From the NCBI GenBank assembly GCA_027422505.1, contig JAPQWV010000763.1:175001-239000 (forward strand): DNA of 64,000 nucleotides, in the 5' to 3' direction. A program made the position numbers and the translations under genes. This DNA is from Craterostigma plantagineum (taxonomy: Eukaryota; Streptophyta; Magnoliopsida; Lamiales; Linderniaceae). Each line of letters starts with the position of its first letter. Position 1 is the first letter of the stretch. The notes beneath the pieces were generated by a model. That model made no database searches. It was not told the DNA's origin and saw nothing but the letters and a program-made list of their open reading frames with translations. Below are positions 11,201 to 20,783 of the stretch, piece after piece.

Positions 11201-12163
11201 TCGAATTTAACCCAAAAAAATCATTTTTTTTCCTTTTCTTCCCTCTCTCTCTCACGACCTCTCTCATTCCGTTCACCACCACCACCAAATCTCCTCCACC
11301 CACGACCGCCCCCATCCCAACTCCGGCGCCACCCACAAGACCACCCTCAACCCCCATTTAATTTGATTAAGAATACAAGGTATGACTTTTGCCCTATTTG
11401 CTCTAAATTTGGAAATTTCGTGCACAATTAATAATTTGTGGGTACGACGCGCTATTCTACGTTCACTATGTGCCATAGATGCTAGAGATTTGCTTGATTA
11501 TGTCAATTTGAGGATGATTTTCGAGATTTCTACGAAAAACCCTAATTTCGAATTTGGGGTTTTCAAAATTGAGTCCAATTTCGAACTCTTATGCTTTCTC
11601 ATGGCTATATATATGTGAATAATACTTTGTGCCTGCTTAATTACGTGATATTGAGGGTTAATTTCGAATTTCAACGAAGAACCCTAATTTTCTAATTTGG
11701 GGATTTTCGAATTTATGTGTAATTGGTTGTTTCTCTTGCTCCTTTATTGATAGATACATGATAGGAACACTTTGGGCATAATTACGTGAACTTGAAGTTG
11801 AATTCCGAAGTTTTACGACGAACCGTAAATTAGAATTTTGGGGATTTTTCAAAATCGGGTCCAATTTCATGTTCTTCATGCCTTTTCATGCTTCATAAAT
11901 GCTATAACCATGCTGGGCTTGCTTGCTATTTCGACCGTGAATGGTGCCATTTATACGATGAACCCTAATTTTCATGTGCTTCCTTGGTTGATGTTGGACT
12001 TAGATTGAGTTTTCCACTTGCACATTACCTGTTCGACAAAACGCCGCATTGAGCTATACATGTGTTGTTGGTGCGTAACATGGCGTTGTCGTATTATTGG
12101 TCGAGTCGAGCTGCTATTATTTGCTATATATTCCTTTGAGCTCACATCGTTTTTCTAGGTACT
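11201..12163 (+). other. Non-coding spacer between Athila pol and ORF-1, with ~142-bp diverged tandem repeats
   Basis: A CT-rich stretch (11220-11350) leads into about three diverged copies, spaced about 142 bp, of a unit with AACCCTAATTT, AATTTGGGG and TTTTC (near 11535, 11680 and 11820). A mirror copy on the - strand is at 31792-32570. It may act as the 5' leader of a spliced or subgenomic ORF-1 transcript. No open frame of note. Confidence 0.5.
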
Positions 12164-13505
12164 ATGGGTACAAGCCGCTCCTCAGCCTCGCGTGACCCCG
12201 CCTCGCGTTCGACAGTTCGCCAAAGGCGACGCGGACCCCCGCCGACACTGCTAGAAGCCATGGGTCAGTTCACTGACGAGGCTCAGACGGCACGGTACAA
12301 TAGGCTGAAGGCCATGGAGTTCATCTTCATGGACAAGATCGACTACAATACGCTGGTGAAGCATCACATCGACCAGCAGGTCGCGCAGTACCTGTCGCTC
12401 AGCGGATGGACCACTTTCTTTAGCATCGACGAGCCGGCGTACAAGGAACTCACCTTGGAGTTCCTTTCCACCTACTCCTACGATGAATACGGTGACCGCA
12501 GAATCAGATTCCGGGCATTCAACGAAGAGCACATAGTGAAGGACGACAACCTATGCCATGCACCTGGAGTACGAGAGCCACACCCGCACCGGTCCTATGC
12601 GATCTACTTTGACCAGCCGGGAGGTCGACAGGGTTGCTGGGCTTACATCGCTCGACCGGGCGAACCAGAATTCAGCCCAAAGACCTCGAATGCGTCCGCG
12701 CTCATGAGCCCAGGACTCCGCTACAGCCACCGCCTCCTCACGACCTCGCTCCCATCCAGGGGCGATTCGCACGGAGCAATCACCCTCCGTGACCTCTTTT
12801 AACTAGCTAAGCTGCAGCAAGGCGAACAGGTCCATCTGAGGATGGCGGTGGCCCACGCCTTCAGTGCTCAGGCGGAAGCAAAAAGCCATGACAAGATCGC
12901 CGTAGGAGCACTCATCACCATGTCGTCCGAGGACTACGCCTTTGGCCAGCGAATGCACCCGAGATGGAGATAGTCGGCGGGCGCAACCCCCTGAACGAGG
13001 AGATGCTCGTCAAAATGAGGTGCTGGTGAAGGTGCCCACCTGGACTCGCACGAACAAGGTGTACGTCTGGCACGAGATGTATCGTGGCCAGACGGACCAC
13101 GTCAACGTCCCCGCCGACCAGCTCTACCTCGAGGGCTCTTACCCAGTGGAGATAGACACGACCGCCGGGCCCTCCCACTCCTCCGGTTACCACCATGGCG
13201 AGTCATCCGACGTCGCCCCCTACGCGTCGACAGCGGACCTCGAAGTGCTGTGCTAGGACATGATGTGCATGAACGCCGACGCGCTGCAGCGGGACGAGGA
13301 AGCCAGGTGGTATAACGAAGAAACTCGGCGCCGACAGGAGGAGTACGCGCGACAGAACGAGGAAGCCCACCGTCGGTACCAGGAAGAGCTCGACCGCTAC
13401 AACCAGGCGCTGCAAGCCATGGACACCGCGCTCAAGTACTCCCAGCAGTCGATGTCCCTCCTTCGCCCGAGACAACCATCGCCACCGCCACCACCAGAAC
13501 CTTAG
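12164..13505 (+). pseudogene. Athila ORF-1 / env-like protein remnant
   Basis: The start MGTSRSSASRDPAS leads into a domain of the ATHILA ORF-1 kind (AYKELTLEFLSTYSYDEYGDR; RFRAFNEEHIVKDDNLCHA). The frame stops at 12802, about where the related family continues. Further pieces follow in other frames: 12942-13256, and 13260-13505, a strong Arg/Glu-rich coiled coil ending in Ser-Leu-Leu-Arg-Pro and a poly-Pro tail. The ORF occupies the env-like position after pol. No transmembrane segment can be seen in the surviving pieces, so an envelope role is not supported by this copy. An inverted sister copy is split by the chromovirus (20262-20783 and 30990-31791). Confidence 0.75.
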
Positions 13506-15165
13506 TGATTTTTCCCTTTTCTTTTTGTTAGCTTGAGCGGTCGCATGTGTTTATCACTATTGTGTTTCTAACTTTGATGCTTATAACTATGTTTATAGTT
13601 TATCAATGACGATTCTACTTTCTACGTCTAATGCTCTTCTTAGCTAGGCCGGGATACGCATAACGAGTTACGACACGTCCTTCACGCGTTCGGTCACGAC
13701 TACTTCACGACCACGTCATTTATTCATCAGGGGAGTCCCATTTCTAATTTTTTCCCTTCCTTTTATAATTTTTACGTTGAGGACAACGTCAGACTTAAGT
13801 GTGGGGAGGGGAATTTAGTTAAGAATGCATGCGTAAATTTTTTATGACGTGTCCGTGAGTCGTTAGGTTCGTTGGAAAAGCATGAATTACTGAATTCAGG
13901 CATGATTGTTTGCGCTTATCTCGAGTTGGTCTTCATTTATGAAACTTGCATGACTGATTGAATCATGTTTGCCTGAATCGATAAAGCACTTTTGAGGGAC
14001 TAGTACACATAACCCGTTACGTTGTGAGAGTTTGAGCCTGACGAGCTTATGCTCATTTTTATTGGTTGTGTGACGTGCCTGGTCTGTGTCTCTTTAGAAC
14101 TTGCCTGTCTGATAAGTGTTGAAACTGTTTTGGTGTGTTAGTGTGAACACGATGAGGGCATTAGGAATTAAGTCCAGGGCCAGATTTCTCCACCATGACT
14201 AATCCTATTAGTTAGCCACTTTGAGCCTGAACCTATTCGTTGCTTACCTCAGAAGCCACTGACTCGAATAAGCCTCCAGAGATAAACCGGAGTTGTTTAG
14301 AATAGAGCAGAAATCGAACTTGAGAGTTACTATTTCAGTATATGATTTGATGTTCTTCTCAGCTATTCGTGAAATGACTCGTGTCTTATTTGACCGTTTT
14401 CTGAAGTGACCCGATCCCTTGCATAAGCCTGCCCATAACCCTTTGGCAAGATATAGGTTTCGGTAATAAGTATCCCTAGGTACATGGCATTCGCTGTGAC
14501 GATGTATTCTTTGCGACAAAAGCCGAACCTTGATGTTTGTAGGGAATAAGGGCAGTGCACAAAAGTAGAGTGTAGAGTGTAACTAAGGTGAAAGGGCAGA
14601 AAATGAAAGGGAACTGAGTCGAGAGGGTCGGGCAGAAAAGTCTAGGGTTTCAGAGCGAGAACGTCAAGTCCTATGTTGGGACGTGTGACTGTCTGTTTGA
14701 TCATGCTGTGTTCTTTGATAATTTTTGTTTACGTATCCTAACTCTAAGATTAAGTGTTCATTTTATATGCTTGTCGCTTCATGATTATTTGACCTGTTTC
14801 CCCCCGAAAAGACCCCAGATTTATACTTGCCACTTTGAATAGTAGAGATGCGATTAGCTTGCAAGTTTATGGTAGGGATTGGACTAGCGCACGAATTGAG
14901 CGACTCATCATATGCTAGCCTATACACTTGAGTGAATTGAGTGAATCCTTGTGAGGTATAAGTCTCGATTTGCAGTGTTAGGGAAGCTCAGGTTGACCGG
15001 TGCAGGTCATTAGTGCGATGTTCATGATTGCTTGCTTGATTTCGCTTTGTGCGTACTAGCTTTGATGATAAATTGCGAACAATCGTGCCGTCATCTTGAT
15101 TCTTTTTGCCTTCTCTGACTTGTAATTTACTTGAGGACAAGCAAATGCTTAAGTGTGGGAAGGTT
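13506..15165 (+). other. Athila 3' non-coding tail with two polypurine-tract-like modules
   Basis: This is 1.66 kb without credible coding potential. The true polypurine tract should be just before LTR1: GGACAAGCAAATGCTTAAG, then TGTGGGAAGGTT, then the LTR TG at 15166. A closely similar module, TTGAGGACAAC...CTTAAGTGTGGGGAGGGG, occurs internally at about 13776-13812. Mirror copies lie at 18594-20261 and 34172-35554. Confidence 0.65.
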
Positions 15166-16559
15166 TGATAAACGTATTCCAATGCGTTTATCGTAGTATT
15201 TAATTGGGATATAATAGAACTCTAGCAATCATTTTATGCATTTATTAGCCATATTTACACTTAATTTTTATATTGAAGGAGTTCAGGATGAGTTTCGGGC
15301 GAAAAGGAGCGAAAACGGCGCAAAACGGCGCGAAGACAGTGAAAACTGGTGAAGGTCACGACCGTGACACGTAGTACGAGGCCGTGACACTGGGCAGAGG
15401 CTAATCAAGGAGACAGTCACGGCCGTGACGAGCAATGCACTTGGCCATGACACTTGGCAGAGAGTTGGATCGAAGATGGTCACGGCCGTGACGAGCAATG
15501 CACTTGGCCGTGACACTTGGCAGAGAGTTAAGCGATTTGAGTCGGTGGTGGTCACGGCCGTGATGGCCCATGTCCCAGGCCGTGACCGTTACGAAAATTC
15601 CTATAAAAGCCCAAATTCGACTCATAAAAAGCGGACACTTACCAGATATCAACCCTAACTCATAAGAGACGAATTATAGACGTCAGAAATGAAAAATTCC
15701 ATTGGAGAAGCGCGAGAGACCGATCAACGACGCAATCACGCCAAATTGAACGCATAACGAAGATTCATCCGTGCCACCATCCCAGATCATCAGTATTCAA
15801 GATCATGAATTCTTCTTCGTTTCTTATTTCTTTCGTTGTTTTCCCGTCAATTATGCGTAGCTATATCCCCTATGTGTTTGGGATTAGATGAACGCTAGGA
15901 TATTTCGTAATTAAGACATATGTTTAATTGTGACTCGTGTTTATGACTTTTTATCTGTCTATGAAATTGTTTCGTCACTTTAATATGTCTATGTGTTAAA
16001 GTGATCGTGTGGAAAATCGTTTAGGACGACAGCTAAACAACGATTAGGCCATTCGTAGAAGATAGGATTCGAGTATAGGGCGAAAGCAAATACTCGATCC
16101 TTGCCTTTAGTAATTACTGAACCTTAGATCCTCGAGCGTTTAGGGCGACAACAAACTCGTGAGCGGGTAGGAAATTACTGCGATCTAGTCAGAATCACGT
16201 AGGAGCGAGAATTCATTGTCTTAACCGATAGTACCTAGCGGGATTCGAATCCCGAGCACATCTCTATTATCTGAAAGTTTTTCACCAGTTTTAGGCATAG
16301 TCTTTTAGTCTCTCGATGATTTAGGAGTAATCTGTTACGATAGTTCGTAACACCATCTGCGTATTTTATTTAGGCTAAATATCGAGTCGATAGGTCACTA
16401 CTAGTACTTGATTTATTCCTTGTGTTCGATACTCGTCTACTCACTTTACTGCACTACACACGATAGGTCCACTGCCTATCGCACGTCGGTGATAGTCATT
16501 AGGTATTCAATTTAATTATTACTTGTCGCACTTTTCATTCACACACCACGTGTGGATCA
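15166..16559 (+). repeat. Athila LTR1 (+ orientation)
   Basis: It begins TGATAAACG and ends GTGGATCA, giving TG...CA with a short inverted TGAT/ATCA. Length 1394 bp. Close copies are LTR2, LTR3 and LTR4 on the - strand. At 15355-15590 it contains short tandem units centred on TCACGGCCGTGAC. Immediately 3' is AACAT, the outer target duplication. Confidence 0.9.
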
Positions 16560-16564
16560 AACAT
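16560..16564 (+). other. Outer target-site duplication of the Athila complex (AACAT, inverted relative to the other side)
   Basis: AACAT directly follows LTR1. Its reverse complement ATGTT directly follows LTR4 at 37013-37017. Placing the reverse complement of this flank against 37018 onward rebuilds an uninterrupted satellite unit (CCAATATAG-ATGTT-CGTAGTACC). Confidence 0.8.
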
Positions 16565-16748
16565 CTATATTGGAATAACAAACATATGCATATTAGTACT
16601 ACAAATTTGGCTAGGAATTTCGATTGCTAGAAACGTGGTACGAAAAAGGTACTACAAGAAACATACATATGGTACTACACTATGGTAGGGCATGGTACTA
16701 CTAACATCTACATATTGGAACTACAAATATATGTATATTAGTACTACA
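16565..16748 (-). repeat. Fragment of the ~144-bp satellite, inverted
   Basis: About 1.3 units of the satellite seen at 37018-38930, in reverse orientation. The two AACATCTA starts (16560 and 16703) are 143 bp apart. Confidence 0.85.
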
Positions 16749-17045
16749 AATTGGGTAGTAATTTTTCGACGCCGTTCGAGTTATTTTTGTCCTTGACTGT
16801 GTTACCATAGTTATAAATACTTTAGTGATGATTTGGTATCAATATTGGTGGGTGAATATTTAGAATTAGGGATTATTACGTTGAAACCCCAACTTTCTTT
16901 CTACTTATTAACATCTTACTACATAGTCAAGATTTGTGATCGATTGAAAGTTAATGTTTATATTTTATGCTACCGTGTGTTTAATATTATCACATGCCGT
17001 ATTTTGGAAGTTCTCATGCCTTGTTTGGACAATAATCCGTTTTCG
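16749..17045 (-). other. Satellite-associated 130-bp block and unique flank, inverted
   Basis: Bases 16749-16880 are the reverse complement of a block at about 37222-37352. 16881-17045 is not repeated elsewhere in the window. It stops where Athila leader sequence starts (AGGGAAACGAATAACGC), which I take as the right inversion breakpoint. Confidence 0.6.
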
Positions 17046-17194
17046 ATAAGGGAAACGAATAACGCAAATAACACGAGTAACGCAAATAGAAACGACAAAA
17101 CTAAAACTAAGAAAAACATCAAATAAAGTGGCTAAAGTATCGAACTACGGTGTTCCTAATATCAATTTATTCCCCGGCAACGGCGCCAAAAACT
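17046..17194 (-). other. Athila leader and tRNA-Asp primer binding site (- strand)
   Basis: TCCCCGGCAACGGCGCCA at 17171-17188 is, on the - strand, TGGCGCCGTTGCCGGGGA, the complement of the plant tRNA-Asp 3' end and the known primer site of Athila and Tat elements. It lies 6 bases inside the end of LTR2. The ~125 bp downstream (toward 17046) is the start of the untranslated leader and matches 32633-32749. Confidence 0.9.
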
Positions 17195-18593
17195 TGATCG
17201 ACACGCGGTGTGTGAATGAAAAGTGTGACAAGTAATAATAATATCGAATACCTAATTATTATCCCCGACGTGCGATAGGCAGTGGACCTATCGTGTGTAG
17301 TGCAGTAAAGTGAGTAGACGAGTATCGAACACAAGGAATAAATCAAGTACTAGTAGTGACCTATCGACTCGATATTTAGCCTAAATAAAATACGCAGTTT
17401 GTGTTACAAACTATCCTAACGGATTATTCCTAAATCAACGAGAGACTAAAAGACTTCGCCTAAAACTGGTGAAAAACTTTCAGATAATAGAGATGTGCTC
17501 GGGATTCGAATCCCGCTAGGTACTATCGGTTAAGACAATGAATTCTCGCTCCTACGTATTCTGACTAGATCGCAGTAATTTTCTACCCTCTCACGAGTTT
17601 GTTGTCGCCCTAAAAGCTCGCGGGGATCTAAGGTTCAGTAATTACTGAAGGCGAGGATCGAGTATTTACTTTCGCCCTATACCCGAATCCTATCTTCTAC
17701 GAATGGCCTACTCGTTGTTTTGCTGTCGCCCTAAACGATTTTCCACACGATCACTTTAACACATAGACATATTAAAGCGACGAAACAATTTCATAGACAG
17801 ATAAAAAGTCATAAACACGAGTCACGATTAAACATATGTCTTAATTACGAAATATCCTAACGTTCATCTAATCCGAAACACATAGGGGATTTGACTACGC
17901 ATAATTGACGGGAAAACAACGAAAGAAATAATAAACGAAGAAGAAGAATTCATGATCTTGAATACTGATGATCTGGGATGGTGGCACGGATGAATCTTCG
18001 TTCTGCGTTCAATTTGGCGTGATTGGGTCGTTGATCCGTCTCTCTCGCTTCTCCAATGGAATTTTTCGTTTCTGGCGTCTGTAATTCGTCTCTTATGAGT
18101 TAGGGTTGATATCGGGTAAGTATCCCCTTTTTATGAGTCGAATTTGGGCTTTTTTAGGAATTTTCGTAACGGTCACGGCCTGGTACATGGGCCGTCACGG
18201 CCGTGACCACCACCGACTCAAATCGCTCAACTCTCTGCCAAGTGTCACGGCCAAGTGCATTGCTCGTCACGGCCGTGACCATCTTCGATCCAACTCTCTG
18301 CCAAGTGTCACGGCCAAGTGCATTGCTCGTCACGGCCGTGACTGTCTCCTTGATTAGCCTCTGTCCAGTGTCACGGCCTCGTGCACTACGTGTCACGGCC
18401 GTGACCTTCACCAGTTTTCACTGTCTTCGCGCCGTTTTGCCCCTTTTTCGCTCCTTTTCGCCCGAAACTCGTCCTAAACTCCTTCAATATAAAAATAAGT
18501 GTAAATATGGCGAATAAACGCATAAAATGATTGCTAGAGTTCAATTATATCCCAATTAAATACTACGATAAACGCATTGAAATACGTTTATCA
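17195..18593 (-). repeat. Athila LTR2 (- orientation)
   Basis: On the - strand it runs TGATAAACG (18593) to CGATCA (17195), 1399 bp. It is followed by a primer site on one side and preceded by a polypurine module (AAGTGTGGGGAGGTT on the - strand) on the other. It therefore acts both as the 3' LTR of the unit to its right and as the 5' LTR of the unit that continued past 17046. Confidence 0.9.
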
Positions 18594-20261
18594 AACCTCC
18601 CCACACTTAAGCATTTGCTGGTCCTCAAGTAAATTACAAGTCAGAGAAGGCAAAAAGAATCAAGATGACGGCACGATTGTTCGCAATTTATCATCAAAGC
18701 TAGTACGCACAAAACGAAATCAAGCAAGCAATCATGAACATCGCACTAATGACCTGCACCTGTCAACCAGAGCTTCCCTAGCACTGCAAATCGAGACTTA
18801 TACCTCACAATGATTCACTCAATTCACTCAAGTGTATAGGCTAGCATATGATGAGTCGCTCAATTCGTGCGCTAGTCCAACCCCTACCATAAACTTGCAA
18901 GCTAATCGCATCTCTACTATTCAAAGTGGCAAGTATAAATCTGGGTGTCTTTTCGGGGGGAAACGGGTCGAATAATCATGAAGCGACAAGCATATAAAAT
19001 GAACACTTAGTCTTAGAGCTAGGATACGTAAACAAAAATTATCAAAAAACACAGCATGATCAACCAGACAGTCACACGTCCCAACATAAGACTCGACGTT
19101 CTCGCTCTGATATCTTATACTTTTCTGCCCGACCCTCTCGACTCAGTTCCCTTTCATTTTCTGCCCTTTCACCTTAGTTACCCTATACTTTTTTGCACTG
19201 CCCTTATTCCCTAAAAACATCAAGGTTCGGCTTTTGTCGCAAAGCATACATCGTCACAGCGAATGCCGTGTACCTAGGGATACTTATTACCGAAACCTAT
19301 ATCTTGCCAAAGGGTTATGGGCAGGCTTATCCAAGGGATCGGGTCATCTCAGAAAACGGTCAAGTAAGGTACGAGTCATTTCACGAATAGCAGAAAAGAA
19401 CATCAAATCATACACTGAAATAGTAACTCTCAAGTTCGACTTCTGCTCTATTCTAAACAACTCAGGTTTATCTCTGGAGGCTTATTCGGGCAGTGGCTTC
19501 TATAAGATACGAGGTAAGCAACGAATAGGTTCAGGCTCAAAGTGGCTAACTAATAGGATTAGTCATGGTGGAGAAATCTGGCCCTGAACTTAATTCCTAA
19601 TGCCCTCATCATGTTCACACTAACGCACCAAAATAGTTTCAACACTTATCAGACAGGCAAGTTCTAGAGAGACACAGACCAGGCACGTCACACAACCAAT
19701 AAAAATGAGCATAAGCTCGTCAGGCTCAAACTCCCACAACGTAACGGGAACCCTCAAAAGCGCTTTATCGATTCAGGCAAACACGATTCAATCAGTCATG
19801 CATATCCTAATTACTCACAAAGTTTCATAAATGAAGACCAACTCGAGATAAGCGCAAACAATCATGCCTGAATTCAGTAATTCATGCCTATCCAACGAAC
19901 TTAACGACTCACGGACACGTCATAAAAAATTTACGCATGCATTCTTAACTAAATTCCCCTCCCCACACTTAAGTCTGACATTGTCCTCAACGTAAAAATT
20001 ATAAAAGGAAGGGGAAAAGTTAGAAATGGGACTCCCCTAACGAATAAATGACGTGGTCGTGAAGTAGTCGTGACCGAACGCGTGAAGGACGTGTCGTAAC
20101 TCGTTATGCGTATCCCGGCCTAGCTAAGAAGAGCATTAGACGTAGAAAGTAGAATCGTCATTGATAAACTATAAACATAGTTATAAGCATCAAAGTTAGA
20201 AACACAATAGTGATAAACACACGCGACCACTCAAGCTAACAAAAAGAAAAGGGAAAAATCA
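18594..20261 (-). other. Athila 3' non-coding tail (- orientation)
   Basis: Mirror copy of 13506-15165, with the terminal polypurine module at 18594-18625 and the internal module at about 19960-19990. No coding potential beyond shadow frames. Confidence 0.75.
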
Positions 20262-20783
20262 CTAGGGTTCTGGTGGTGGCGGTGGCGATGGTTGTCTCGG
20301 GCGAAGGAGGGACATCGACTGCTGGGAGTACTTGAGCGTGGTGTCCATGACTTGCATTGCCTGGTTGTAGCGGTCGAGCTCTTCCCGGTACCGACGGTGG
20401 GCTTCCTCGTTCCGTCGCTCGTACTCCTCCTGTCGGCGCCGAGTTTCTTCGTTATACCGCATGGCTTCCTCGTCCCACTGCAGCGCGTCGACGTTCATGC
20501 ACATCATGTCCTGGCGCAGCGCTTTGAGATCCGCTGTCGACGCGTAGGGGGCGATGTCGGATGACTCGCCATGGTGGTAACCGGAGGAGTGGGAGGGCCG
20601 GCGGTCGTGTCTGTCTCCACTGGGTAAGGGCCCTCGAGGTAGAGCTGGTCGGCGGGGATGTCGACGTGTTCCGTCTGGCCACGATACATCTCGTGCCAGA
20701 CGTACACTTTGTTCGTACGAGTCCAGGGGGCACCTTCACCAGCATCTTCATTTTGACGAGCATCTCCTCGTTCAGGGGGTTGC
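20262..20783 (-). pseudogene. Athila ORF-1/env-like C-terminal part, split by the chromovirus
   Basis: The - strand frame 20507-20262 gives the same Arg/Glu coiled coil and Pro-rich tail as 13260-13505. 20508-20783 covers the preceding part in other frames. Homology is cut at 20783 (CCTCGTTCAGGGGGTTGC) and resumes at 30990, exactly where 12983-12990 is continuous in the + unit. GTTGC at 20779-20783 is the left target duplication of the chromovirus. Confidence 0.8.

Larger units (their letters stand above)
5788..16559 (+). mobile_element. Athila-type Ty3 retrotransposon unit, 5'-truncated, + orientation
   Basis: The order is gag, zinc knuckle, protease, reverse transcriptase, RNase H, integrase, then a separate downstream ORF of the ATHILA ORF-1/env-like kind (12164-13505), a 1.7-kb non-coding tail, and one LTR (15166-16559). 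This order, the DLGAS protease motif, and the tRNA-Asp primer site seen next to sister LTRs all point to the Athila lineage. The 5' LTR, primer site and start of gag are absent on this side. All coding parts are broken, so the unit is not autonomous. LTR1 ends at CA followed by AACAT, which is the outer target duplication of the whole complex. Confidence 0.88.

Noticed and set aside
12164..13505. Interpreting the Athila ORF-1 as a functional envelope gene
   Set aside because: No signal peptide or transmembrane segment is seen and the reading frame is broken; only its position is env-like.
14244..14560. Open frames around 14244-14560, 19193-19587 and 34812-35075 that look conserved
   Set aside because: They are the same Athila non-coding tail in three copies; conservation is by descent and the frame is interrupted or differs between copies.
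15283..15658. Overlapping open frames on both strands with repeated GRDTWQRV or HGRDH-type peptides (also 18106-18517, 33686-34108, 36457-36840)
   Set aside because: They are translations of the TCACGGCCGTGAC tandem units inside Athila LTRs; every frame is repetitive and none starts or ends consistently.
16749..17045. 97-codon + strand frame near the inversion breakpoint
   Set aside because: It crosses from satellite-associated sequence into the Athila leader, so it spans a rearrangement junction.
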